Positions 17,392-25,306 of a stretch of 35,474 nt of DNA are shown here, one piece after another. The notes under the pieces were generated by a model. That model was not told the DNA's origin, did no database searches, and saw only the letters and a list, made by a program, of their open reading frames with translations. The first letter of the stretch is position 1; each line of letters starts with the position of its first letter. The DNA is from Massilibacteroides sp. (GTDB lineage: Bacteria > Bacteroidota > Bacteroidia > Bacteroidales > Tannerellaceae). The position numbers were made by a program, and so were the translations under genes. The stretch is from contig JAQVZS010000018.1 of the NCBI GenBank assembly GCA_028708075.1, positions 1 to 35,474 on the forward strand. The letters run 5' to 3'.

Positions 17392-18417
17392 CTAATCGAA
17401 TAAAAAACCTTGCTCACTCTGCCGTTTACGCCCCAAATGGGTATAGGCAAGATCCGTTGCTTCTCTCCCTCTCGGCGTGCGCTTAACGAAGCCTTCCTTA
17501 ATCAGGAACGGTTCGTACACTTCTTCCAAAGTTCCCGGATCTTCGCCAAGAGCCGTCGCAATCGTCGTCAAACCAACCGGGCCACCGCCGAATTTATCAA
17601 TAATCGTCGTCAATAGTTTGTTATCTATTTGGTCTAATCCATAACGGTCTATATTCAGTGCCTCCAGCGCGAAACAAGCGATCGCCTTGTCGATATTCCC
17701 GTTACCTTTGACCTGCGCGAAATCACGCACCCGCCGGAGCAAAGCGTTCGCAATACGGGGCGTACCTCGGCTACGTGAAGCAATTTCTTTGGCGGCGTTC
17801 AACTCGCAACGTACATTTAAAATGGCCGCACTACGAAGCACAATCTTCGTCAATGTCTCCACATCATAATATTCCAAATGCATATTGATGCCGAAACGCG
17901 CACGCAAAGGACTCGTCAATAATCCGCTTCGAGTCGTCGCTCCCACAAGCGTAAAAGGAGAAAGGTCGATCTGTATGGAACGTGCGCTCGGCCCTTTATC
18001 GATCATAATATCGATACGGTAATCTTCCATAGCAGAATAAAGATATTCCTCAACAACCGGGCTCAAGCGATGTATTTCATCAATAAACAGGACGTCATTC
18101 TCCTCCAACGAAGTCAAAACCCCCGCTAAATCGCCCGGTTTATCAAGCACAGGCCCGGAAGTGACTTTAAAACCTACACCTAATTCGTTCGCAATGATAT
18201 TAGACAAGGTCGTTTTTCCCAGCCCGGGTGGTCCATGTAACAAAACATGATCTAGAGCTTCCTTACGCATGCGAGCAGCCATGACAAATACTTTCAGGTT
18301 TTCCACCACCTTTGCCTGTCCACTGAAATCATGAAATGAAAGCGGACGGAGTGCATTTTCATACTCTCGTTCACTTTCCACCGCTTTCGGCTCTCTTATA
18401 TCAAAATCATCATCCAT
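17392..18417 (-). CDS. ruvB: Holliday junction branch-migration helicase RuvB
   Basis: RuvB is the hexameric AAA+ motor that drives branch migration of Holliday junctions with RuvA in the cytoplasm. The 341-residue length is normal. Walker A is [10 protein letters not shown] near residue 66, Walker B with DEIHRLSP near 117, sensor 1 is GATTRSGLL near 159, the arginine finger is in PLRARFGI near 173, and the C-terminal winged helix ends in [13 protein letters not shown]. The flippase ATG begins one base after its TAG stop, so the genes are coupled. Confidence 0.98.
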   Translation of the reverse strand: MDDDFDIREPKAVESEREYENALRPLSFHDFSGQAKVVENLKVFVMAARMRKEALDHVLLHGPPGLGKTTLSNIIANELGVGFKVTSGPVLDKPGDLAGVLTSLEENDVLFIDEIHRLSPVVEEYLYSAMEDYRIDIMIDKGPSARSIQIDLSPFTLVGATTRSGLLTSPLRARFGINMHLEYYDVETLTKIVLRSAAILNVRCELNAAKEIASRSRGTPRIANALLRRVRDFAQVKGNGNIDKAIACFALEALNIDRYGLDQIDNKLLTTIIDKFGGGPVGLTTIATALGEDPGTLEEVYEPFLIKEGFVKRTPRGREATDLAYTHLGRKRQSEQGFLFD

Positions 18418-18436
18418 TCAGCTTGCCTTTGACCTG

Positions 18437-18444
18437 CAAAGTTA
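18437..18444 (-). promoter_or_regulatory. candidate ruvB -7 element
   Basis: TAACTTTG on the minus strand fits TAnnTTTG, 19 bases before the ruvB start. A possible -33 TTG (18461-18463) is 16 bases away, shorter than usual. Confidence 0.45.
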
Positions 18445-18447
18445 ACA

Positions 18448-18484
18448 ATATAAGGCAGATCAAGAAAACCTGTTTGCCTTATAT
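18448..18484 (-). terminator. hairpin after the nitroreductase gene
   Basis: ATATAAGGCA and TGCCTTATAT form a perfect 10-bp stem with a 17-base loop, starting 8 bases past the nitroreductase stop and ending just before the ruvB -7 element. Only a broken T-run follows, so termination may be partial. Confidence 0.5.
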
Positions 18485-18492
18485 CGATGAAG

Positions 18493-19137
18493 TTAGTTTT
18501 TTTTAGGGTATCCTACCGGATTATTCAACATCGGAATCTGTGCATCCTTTAAATTTAAAAGTTTCTTCAATCCCTCGTTATCCATGGACATACGAGGAAC
18601 GGTAGAAAAACCTTTACCCGCACAAAATAAATTGATGTTCTGAGAAACAATACCGGCATCGAGCGCTCCCATTTGAAACGCCCGGTCGCCTACATTCGAT
18701 CCGAATTTAGACAAATCGGAAACCAGAACTAATCCTACGGGAGGTGTTGCCGAAGTCGATTGGGCACGCGGATTAATCAAAGAACGGTGATCGCCCGACA
18801 CAATACCGTTCAATGAATGAGACAATGCATCGTAAAGGTAAACACCGTCCTTCATCAGAACATAAATTTCCACATCCTGTTTGTTCATCGCCGAAGGAGC
18901 CGTACGTTTTCCCTCCGGACGGTTAATCCCATTGGCAGCCCATAACAAGTCGGAAATATCCTGTAAACTCAATTCTTTGGCGTCGAACTCACGATCGGAA
19001 TGCCGTACAGCCAAAGCTTCCATGATCGGCTTTCCTCCCGTTTTATCCGGAGCATTCAATTTCAAATCTTTCGGTTTTTGCGCATTTACCAAAAGACCGA
19101 TTAACAAAAACGATACGAATACGAAAAATTTATTCAT
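18493..19137 (-). CDS. exported SagB/ThcOx-type nitroreductase-family protein
   Basis: The 214-residue protein begins with a Sec signal peptide (FFVFVSFLLIGLLVNAQ, cleavage near residue 19), followed by a nitroreductase-fold domain: RHSDREF near residue 45, DLLWAANGINRP near 66, the SAMNKQ segment near 82 and a C-terminal PVGYPKK. This is the SagB/ThcOx flavin-dependent oxidoreductase group that is common as a secreted protein in Bacteroidales. FMN and an NADH-like donor would be unusual in the periplasm, so the electron partner is unknown. A candidate -7 element on the minus strand is TATGTTTG at 19168-19175. No peptide precursor or cyclodehydratase gene is nearby. Confidence 0.85.
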   Translation of the reverse strand: MNKFFVFVSFLLIGLLVNAQKPKDLKLNAPDKTGGKPIMEALAVRHSDREFDAKELSLQDISDLLWAANGINRPEGKRTAPSAMNKQDVEIYVLMKDGVYLYDALSHSLNGIVSGDHRSLINPRAQSTSATPPVGLVLVSDLSKFGSNVGDRAFQMGALDAGIVSQNINLFCAGKGFSTVPRMSMDNEGLKKLLNLKDAQIPMLNNPVGYPKKN

Positions 19138-19167
19138 ACAAATTGATTTTTAATTAGCATATCAAAA

Positions 19168-19175
19168 CAAACATA
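19168..19175 (-). promoter_or_regulatory. candidate -7 element of the nitroreductase gene
   Basis: TATGTTTG on the minus strand fits TAnnTTTG, about 30 bases before the start. No TTG is found at the standard -33 distance. Confidence 0.4.
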
Positions 19176-19292
19176 CAAAAAGTCTATCAATTAATGGAAT
19201 GGTTAATTTTCAAAAACTTTAGCTTAAAACACCAAAATACATTTTTTAGCGATCTTTAGCTTACGAAAAAATCGTAGATGTTGATTTTCTAT

Positions 19293-19300
19293 TAAATTTG
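19293..19300 (+). promoter_or_regulatory. candidate -7 element of the outer-membrane receptor gene
   Basis: TAAATTTG fits TAnnTTTG and leaves a leader of about 42 bases. The -33 element is not clear. Confidence 0.45.
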
Positions 19301-19348
19301 CCGCTCTCATATCAGAGTGTTTAATAAACCAATTTTATTCATAAACCA

Positions 19349-21829
19349 ATGAGAAAAGCATCTTGCCTATTCGTTCTGTTATTGTTTTCTGTACTTTCGC
19401 TGTACGCACAATCAGACAAAACCAGTTCCTTTATGATCATCAAAGGACAAGTAGTAGATTCGTTAACAAGCGAAACCGTACCTTATGCCACGCTAAGTAT
19501 TGCTTTGACTTCCAATCCGAAAAAACCGGTAAAGCTGCTGGCTTGCGATATCGACGGTAAATTCGAAACGCCTTTGGCTTTGGCCGGCACGTATATAATG
19601 ACTATGCAATCCATCGGAAAAGCTCCTGGCATAAAAACATTTACGCTGAAAGATGGTGAAAAGACGATCAACCTTGGGAAACTGTTCCTGCAGGAACAAA
19701 CTCAACAAATCGGAAACGTAATCGTCACCGCCCAAAAGCCGTTAGTTAAAATGGAAATAGACAAACTGACATACAGCTTGGAAGATGATCCGGAATCGGT
19801 CACCAGCAACACGCTCGATATGTTGCGGAAAGTCCCAATGGTGACGGTAGACGGGGAAGACAAGATCGAGTTAAAAGGTTCGTCCAATTTCAAGATTTAC
19901 ATGAATGGTAAACCCTCCAACTTACTAAGCAATAATCCGTCGGAAGTACTGAAAAGTATGCCGGCAAATTCGGTAAAAAATATTGAAGTCATCACCGATC
20001 CGGGAGCAAAATATGACGCAGAAGGTGTCGGCGGAATTATCAATATTATCACCAACCGCAGTGCATTGGAAGGCTATACGGGTAGCATACGGGCTAATGC
20101 CGGTACTTTGGGCCGTTATGGTGGAGGTGCCTACCTTAGCGCAAAAGCCGGAAAATTCGGAATCACAGGAACAGCCAACTATAATGAGCAGGATTCGCCG
20201 TGGAACGATTATTGTTATTCCCGGGAAAATTACAAGAACACCACCACACATTTCATCGAACAAAAAGGACGAAACAAAGATAAGGGCCCGTTCGTATATG
20301 GAAACTTAGAACTCAGTTATGAAATCGACACATTAAACCTGTTAAGCCTTAGTGTTAACCGCTTCAGCGGTTCAAGTAAAAACAAAGTGGAATCCGATCA
20401 AACCACAAGTGATGCAGAAAAGAATATCATTGAACAATATTTGCTGAATACAAATTCCAAAACAACTTTCGGATCGACGGATTTAAGTCTTGATTATCAA
20501 CACTCCACCAAAAAGAAAGACGAACTTCTTACCCTTTCGTATAAATTCAGCAACACACCCAACGACAACGACTATACGCGATACATGAAATATCTGCTCG
20601 GGAGCAATGAAGGTTTAACCAACAATATGCTCCAGGAAAATGAAGCTTATACCAACGAACATACCGGGCAGATTGATTATACGACTCCAATTAATAAAAA
20701 TCACACGATTGAAACCGGCGTAAAATATATCTTTCGGCAAAACAACAGTAACACAGACAGCTTTACAAAAGAAGGCGGTGAAACGGAATGGAATCCTTTG
20801 CCACAAGGAACAAACGACCGCTTCAATCACACACAGCATATCTATTCTGCGTACGGCGGATATGCACTAAAGGCCGGGAAATTCGGATTCAAAACCGGTG
20901 TCCGCGCCGAAGGAACGAAGTTAAATGTAGAATATAAAAACAAAGCGGACATGAACTTCGACAAGAATCTGTTCGACTTTGTGCCCAACGCAACCATATC
21001 GTATATGTTGAGCATGAGTCAACAAATCCGTTTTGGCTATAATTTACGTATACAACGTCCCAATATCTGGTATTTGAATCCCTATGTTAACAACACCAAT
21101 CCCCAGAGCATCAGCTACGGGAATCCCGATCTGGAAACAGAAAAAGTACATAATCTGAATCTAAATTACAGTTTCTTTACCCAAAAATTGAATGTGAATG
21201 CCAGTTTAAGTTACTCGTTCAATAATAATTCCATCGAACAATATAGTTTTGTGGATACAGACGGCGTTCAGAATACAACTTATGGGAACTTGGGTAAATC
21301 GAGAGAAACAAACTTGTTCACCTACGTAAACTGGAGTCCGAATCCCGTGTTCCGTTTATATGCCAACGGAAGTATCGGTTATGTTTCAATCAAAAGTGAG
21401 ACATTAGACCGATCGAACGACGGGTTCCAAGGACGTTTCTTCGGGGGCGCCCAAATCAATTTACCAAAAGATTTTCGGATCAACCTGTACGGAGGCTACG
21501 GTTCACAACGTATTATGTTGCAAAGCAAAAATTCGGCATTCAATTTTCACGGAATTTCACTTAACAAGGATTTCTTGAAAAAGAAACTAACCGTTTCAGC
21601 ATCGTTGAACAGCCCTTTCATGAAACGAATGAAAATGGAGAATACGACAAACGAAACGGATTTTTTCACAAAAAGCGTGAATTATTGGTCTACACGTGAA
21701 TTTCAAATCTCTGTTTCTTACCGCTTTGGAAGTCTGAATCAAGCCATCAAAAAAGTACGCCGCGGGATCAGTAACGACGATGTTAAAAGCGGAGGCAATA
21801 GCAATACCGGCGAAAGCATTCCGCAATAG
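19349..21829 (+). CDS. outer-membrane beta-barrel receptor-like protein (TonB-receptor family)
   Basis: The 826-residue protein has a signal peptide (1-20), a carboxypeptidase-regulatory-like domain (about 28-115, IKGQVVDSLTSETVPYATL), a plug-like region (about 135-235 with KNIEVITDPGAKYDAEGVGGIINI) and a barrel with outer-membrane OMP_b-brl_3 features. The segment SFSYRFG-like ending (ISVSYRFGSLN) marks the last strand; about 30 polar residues follow it, which is typical of this family. TonB-dependent import is likely, but no SusD partner lies beside it and the ligand is unknown. It is a single-gene transcript with its own terminator. Confidence 0.88.
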   Translation: MRKASCLFVLLLFSVLSLYAQSDKTSSFMIIKGQVVDSLTSETVPYATLSIALTSNPKKPVKLLACDIDGKFETPLALAGTYIMTMQSIGKAPGIKTFTLKDGEKTINLGKLFLQEQTQQIGNVIVTAQKPLVKMEIDKLTYSLEDDPESVTSNTLDMLRKVPMVTVDGEDKIELKGSSNFKIYMNGKPSNLLSNNPSEVLKSMPANSVKNIEVITDPGAKYDAEGVGGIINIITNRSALEGYTGSIRANAGTLGRYGGGAYLSAKAGKFGITGTANYNEQDSPWNDYCYSRENYKNTTTHFIEQKGRNKDKGPFVYGNLELSYEIDTLNLLSLSVNRFSGSSKNKVESDQTTSDAEKNIIEQYLLNTNSKTTFGSTDLSLDYQHSTKKKDELLTLSYKFSNTPNDNDYTRYMKYLLGSNEGLTNNMLQENEAYTNEHTGQIDYTTPINKNHTIETGVKYIFRQNNSNTDSFTKEGGETEWNPLPQGTNDRFNHTQHIYSAYGGYALKAGKFGFKTGVRAEGTKLNVEYKNKADMNFDKNLFDFVPNATISYMLSMSQQIRFGYNLRIQRPNIWYLNPYVNNTNPQSISYGNPDLETEKVHNLNLNYSFFTQKLNVNASLSYSFNNNSIEQYSFVDTDGVQNTTYGNLGKSRETNLFTYVNWSPNPVFRLYANGSIGYVSIKSETLDRSNDGFQGRFFGGAQINLPKDFRINLYGGYGSQRIMLQSKNSAFNFHGISLNKDFLKKKLTVSASLNSPFMKRMKMENTTNETDFFTKSVNYWSTREFQISVSYRFGSLNQAIKKVRRGISNDDVKSGGNSNTGESIPQ

Positions 21830-21863
21830 AAAAAAACGGATTCAAAAAGACGTAAAAAAAAAA

Positions 21864-21907
21864 GAATCACCTTTGTAACGAAATCGCAGTACAAAGGTGA
21901 TTTTTTA
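21864..21907 (+). terminator. Rho-independent terminator
   Basis: A perfect 13-bp stem (21864-21876 with 21889-21901), a 12-base loop and a T-run to 21906 follow the receptor gene by 34 bases. Confidence 0.9.
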
Positions 21908-21926
21908 TTCTTTTGTATCTTTTTGA

Positions 21927-21957
21927 TTGTTTACCCTGCCTTTTTAATTTATTTTTG
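21927..21957 (+). promoter_or_regulatory. promoter of the POT transporter gene
   Basis: TTG at 21927-21929 and TATTTTTG at 21950-21957 are 20 bases apart, the expected Bacteroidetes spacing, with the ATG 27 bases past the -7 element. Confidence 0.6.
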
Positions 21958-21984
21958 TTGAAATAAATAATAAATCTACAAATA

Positions 21985-23406
21985 ATGGGTATTTTCAATA
22001 AGTTTCCGCGAACATTTTGGGCGGCAAATGTTATCGAGTTATTCGAACGGTGGGCCTGGTACGGCTTTTTTATGTTGTTTGCTAACTATTTAACCGGATC
22101 GTCCGATATGGGCGGATTAGAATTTTCCCAGAGTCAGAAGGGACTGTTAATGGGAATCGGAACCGGAATCCTGTATTTTCTACCAGTACTAACCGGTGCA
22201 ATTGCCGATAAATACGGATACAAAAAAGTGCTTTTCCTGGCATTTTGCATTTACACCTCTGCTTTTATCCTGCTTCCACTGTTTAAATCTTATATTGCTG
22301 TTTTCCTGATGTATCTTTATCTGGCGTTAGGGGCGGCTTTATTTAAACCGATTATTTCCGCTACAGTAGCCAAAACAACCACCGAAGAGACCTCGTCCAT
22401 CGGCTTCGGTCTTTTTTATATGATGGTCAATATCGGCGCGTTTATCGGCCCAATGGTCACTTTGCTCTTTAAAGAATCATCTTATCTTATTTTTTATGTT
22501 TCTGCCGGAATTATCGCATTGAACTTTATCATGCTCTTCTTTTATAAAGAACCGGGAAGAGAAAAAAATAAAAATAAAGAAAATCTGTTGCAAACCTTCG
22601 GAACGATCTTCCGCAACATGGGAAGCATCGTCAAAGACACGAAATTCTTAGTTTTTCTAATTATCATTGCCGGTTTCTGGACAATGTACCACCAGTTATT
22701 TTTTACATTGCCGGTCTTTATCACACAATGGGTCGATACATCCGCGCTTTATCATTTCTTCAGCAAATATCTTCCTTTCTTCAGTGCGAACTATAGTCCG
22801 GCTCCCGGTGTAATGGACGCCGAATTCGTAACGAATTTAGATGCCATGTACATTATTTTATTGCAGATTGTCGTTTCAAGCATTGTTATGAAGATGAAAC
22901 CGCTAAACTCAATGATTTCGGGAATCGTCGTTTGTTCGTTCGGAATGGCTTTAACTTTCGCTTCGCAAAATGTATTGTTCACGATCGTCGCGATCTTGAT
23001 CTTTGCTTTGGGTGAAATGGCCAGTTCACCCAAAATTACAGAATACATCGGACGTATCGCTCCAGCCGATAAAAAAGCGTTATATATGGGTTATTCATTC
23101 ATCCCCGTGTGTCTGGGTAATTTCTTCGCAGGCTTTATTTCCGGAAGCGTTTACCAGAACATGTCCGACAAAGTCATGATCGTACGCGACTTCGCCACAC
23201 AAAAAGGACTACAAATACAAGACGGATTATCCACCAACGCGTACTTCGAAGAAGTCGCCCGCCAGGTTAACCTGACTCCACAGGAATTAACCAATCTACT
23301 TTGGGATATCTATCATCCATCCCGGCTTTGGATAGTCCTTCTCGGCATCGGCCTTTTAGCGGCTTTAGCCCTTTACTTCTATAACCGTGTAACTTCCAAA
23401 AAATAA
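21985..23406 (+). CDS. POT/PTR-family peptide transporter (MFS)
   Basis: The 473-residue inner-membrane protein has about 12-14 transmembrane segments. The ExxER motif in helix 1 (E18, E21, R22 in ELFERWAWYG) is diagnostic of proton-coupled oligopeptide transporters, and GAIADKYGYKK is the MFS loop motif. POT members import di- and tripeptides with protons, which would fit the neighbouring DPP7 and S9 peptidases that release dipeptides. Substrate could also be another small solute, since some relatives differ. The start ATG is 154 bases past the receptor stop with its own promoter. Confidence 0.85.
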   Translation: MGIFNKFPRTFWAANVIELFERWAWYGFFMLFANYLTGSSDMGGLEFSQSQKGLLMGIGTGILYFLPVLTGAIADKYGYKKVLFLAFCIYTSAFILLPLFKSYIAVFLMYLYLALGAALFKPIISATVAKTTTEETSSIGFGLFYMMVNIGAFIGPMVTLLFKESSYLIFYVSAGIIALNFIMLFFYKEPGREKNKNKENLLQTFGTIFRNMGSIVKDTKFLVFLIIIAGFWTMYHQLFFTLPVFITQWVDTSALYHFFSKYLPFFSANYSPAPGVMDAEFVTNLDAMYIILLQIVVSSIVMKMKPLNSMISGIVVCSFGMALTFASQNVLFTIVAILIFALGEMASSPKITEYIGRIAPADKKALYMGYSFIPVCLGNFFAGFISGSVYQNMSDKVMIVRDFATQKGLQIQDGLSTNAYFEEVARQVNLTPQELTNLLWDIYHPSRLWIVLLGIGLLAALALYFYNRVTSKK

Positions 23407-23446
23407 ATTTATCTCAATAATAAAGAATTCATTACACGAAAAAACA

Positions 23447-23454
23447 TACCTTTG
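23447..23454 (+). promoter_or_regulatory. candidate -7 element of the aroK operon
   Basis: TACCTTTG fits TAnnTTTG, 23 bases before the aroK start. No -33 TTG is seen at the expected position. Confidence 0.45.
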
Positions 23455-23477
23455 CGAAAACATTCGTTTTTAATACA

Positions 23478-24005
23478 ATGAAACGTATTTTTTTGATCGG
23501 TTATATGGGGGCAGGAAAGACAACTGTGGGGAAACGTTTAGCTTCGCAGATGGGACTTTCTTTCATTGACCTCGATTCCCATATCGAAAACCGCTATTAT
23601 AAAACCGTACGTGAACTTTTTGTAGAAAAAGGCGAAGATATTTTTCGTGAAATCGAAAAAAAAATGCTCCATGAAGTAGCCGATTTCGAAGATGTATTGG
23701 TTTCAACCGGAGGCGGATGCCCTTGTTTCTTCGATAATATGGCGTTTATGAATACGGTCGGAACAACAGTTTATCTGAAAGTCTCGATAGAAGAATTAGC
23801 CAAGCGATTGGAAATTTGCAAGCAAAGTCGCCCGGTATTGCAAAACCGGTCAGACAAATCCCTCTTCCGGTTTATTGAAGAAAACATGCAAAAAAGGAGA
23901 CTTTATTACGAACAAGCGTCTCTTATTTTTGACGCCGAGAAAATGTTAACCGAATCCGATGTGCAAACGATTACAATCGCATTGGAACGTATTTTAAGTG
24001 AATAA
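23478..24005 (+). CDS. aroK: shikimate kinase
   Basis: AroK phosphorylates shikimate at the 3-OH with ATP, the fifth step of aromatic amino-acid synthesis, in the cytoplasm. The 175-residue length is typical. Walker A GYMGAGKTTVG is near residues 8-18, the shikimate-binding Asp is in DLDSHIE (about 32-38), the Arg is in FREIEKK (about 57-63), the second substrate loop is STGGGCP near residue 77 and the lid has KQSRPVL near residue 115. The stop overlaps the next start by one base (TAATG). Confidence 0.97.
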   Translation: MKRIFLIGYMGAGKTTVGKRLASQMGLSFIDLDSHIENRYYKTVRELFVEKGEDIFREIEKKMLHEVADFEDVLVSTGGGCPCFFDNMAFMNTVGTTVYLKVSIEELAKRLEICKQSRPVLQNRSDKSLFRFIEENMQKRRLYYEQASLIFDAEKMLTESDVQTITIALERILSE

Positions 24006-25213
24006 TGAAATTAAGCCAGGGACAAACACAGGGAGCATACATTCCGCAGGAATTGCTGGATGAATTAAGAAGAGTAAGCAACCGTTTGTTGATCGGTATT
24101 CCCAAAGAACTTGACGCGGAAGAAAAGCGTTTAGCATTAACTCCCGAAGCAATTGGTATGATCGTTGAAGCCGGTCATCGCGTATTGGTGGAAACAAATG
24201 CCGGCTTGGGAATTAATTATTCCGACAACCACTTTTCGGAGGCGGGTGCTGAAATTGTCTCAACACCCATGGAAGTGTATCAGTCCGATTATATCTTGAA
24301 AATTTTACCTCCATTACCGCAGGAAGTTGCTTTAATGAAACCACGATCTACTTTATTTTCTATGGTTCAATTAAATCGTTTTGCCCCTGAATCGTACGAA
24401 GGAATGATGCAAAAACGAATCAATGCTTTTGCATACGAATTGATCTCAGACGAAAACAATCGTTCGCCGATTTTAAACATTATGTCTGAAATAGAAGGCA
24501 CTTCATCGGTGATGATCGCAGCCGAACTATTAAGCAACACCCGCGGGGGAAAAGGGATTTTGCTCGGAGGCATTCCCGGAGTTCCACCGACAGAAGTGAT
24601 TATCATTGGTGCTGGAAACGCAGGAACTGTAGCTGCCCGCGCGGCTTTGGCCCTTGGCGCATCAGTAAAAGTTTTCGATGACGATATCAATAAACTGAGA
24701 CAAATCCAGCAAGTGTTGGGACAAGGCGTTTTTACATCCAACTTTCATCCGAATGTACTTCGTAACGCTTTCGCCAGTGCAGATGTAGTGGTTGGAGCCA
24801 TGCGTTATATCAATTTACGCCGCCGGTACGTCATTGCCGAAGAATTAATCCAGATAATGAAAAAAGGGGCATTGGTCATCGATTTGAGGATGAATCAGGG
24901 TGGGTGTTTCGAAACCACCTGTTGTCTATCCTCCTCAGATCCGGAAATCTTCGAACAATACGGAATTCTTCATTATTGTAAACCGAACATCAGTAATTAT
25001 GTTGCCCGTACGACCTCTATGGCCTTCAGCAATATAATCAGCCCACTTATTTTCCTGCTGGGAGATATGGGAACCATACAAACAGCCATAAAAGCAGATA
25101 TCTGTTTCCGTTCAGGTATTTATATGTATGGGGGAAAACCCGTAAACAATTATGTATCGAATCATTTTAATTTGTTATCGAATAATCTGGATATTTATTT
25201 ATCCGCGTTTTGA
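24005..25213 (+). CDS. alanine dehydrogenase/PNT-family protein with altered active-site residues
   Basis: The 402-residue protein has the AlaDH/PNT N-terminal domain (IGIPKELDAEEKRLALTP near residues 31-48, after a 28-residue N-terminal extension) and a Rossmann NAD(H) domain with VIIIGAGNAGTVAAR near residue 196. Alanine dehydrogenases interconvert alanine and pyruvate plus ammonium with NAD. The position of the catalytic His in LFTFLHLA of the M. tuberculosis enzyme is Gln here (LFSMVQLN), and the catalytic Asp of VDIAIDQGG is Asn (IDLRMNQGG). From memory, related Bacteroidetes proteins also have Gln at the first place. So it may use another mechanism or substrate. It is translationally coupled to aroK. 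Family membership is secure; the reaction is not. Confidence 0.85.
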   Translation: MKLSQGQTQGAYIPQELLDELRRVSNRLLIGIPKELDAEEKRLALTPEAIGMIVEAGHRVLVETNAGLGINYSDNHFSEAGAEIVSTPMEVYQSDYILKILPPLPQEVALMKPRSTLFSMVQLNRFAPESYEGMMQKRINAFAYELISDENNRSPILNIMSEIEGTSSVMIAAELLSNTRGGKGILLGGIPGVPPTEVIIIGAGNAGTVAARAALALGASVKVFDDDINKLRQIQQVLGQGVFTSNFHPNVLRNAFASADVVVGAMRYINLRRRYVIAEELIQIMKKGALVIDLRMNQGGCFETTCCLSSSDPEIFEQYGILHYCKPNISNYVARTTSMAFSNIISPLIFLLGDMGTIQTAIKADICFRSGIYMYGGKPVNNYVSNHFNLLSNNLDIYLSAF

Positions 25214-25224
25214 ATGACAATTGT

Positions 25225-25255
25225 TTTGTGTTCGAAAAGTTTATTATTTACTTTG
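25225..25255 (+). promoter_or_regulatory. promoter of the korAB operon
   Basis: TTTG (25225-25228), 19 bases of spacer, then TTACTTTG (25248-25255), seven of eight matches to TAnnTTTG. The leader would be about 45 bases. Confidence 0.55.
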
Positions 25256-25306
25256 CAAGAATTTATACAATAAAAAACCAAGAGACAAACGCTAAAAAAT
25301 TAATCT

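Noticed and set aside
17391-17450. Upstream start for the flippase (ATG at 17450)
   Set aside because: It would place 20 residues inside ruvB and lacks family likeness; the ATG at 17390 directly follows the ruvB stop.
24367-24741. 124-codon minus-strand ORF inside the AlaDH-family gene
   Set aside because: Shadow of a conserved dehydrogenase frame with no supporting start context.
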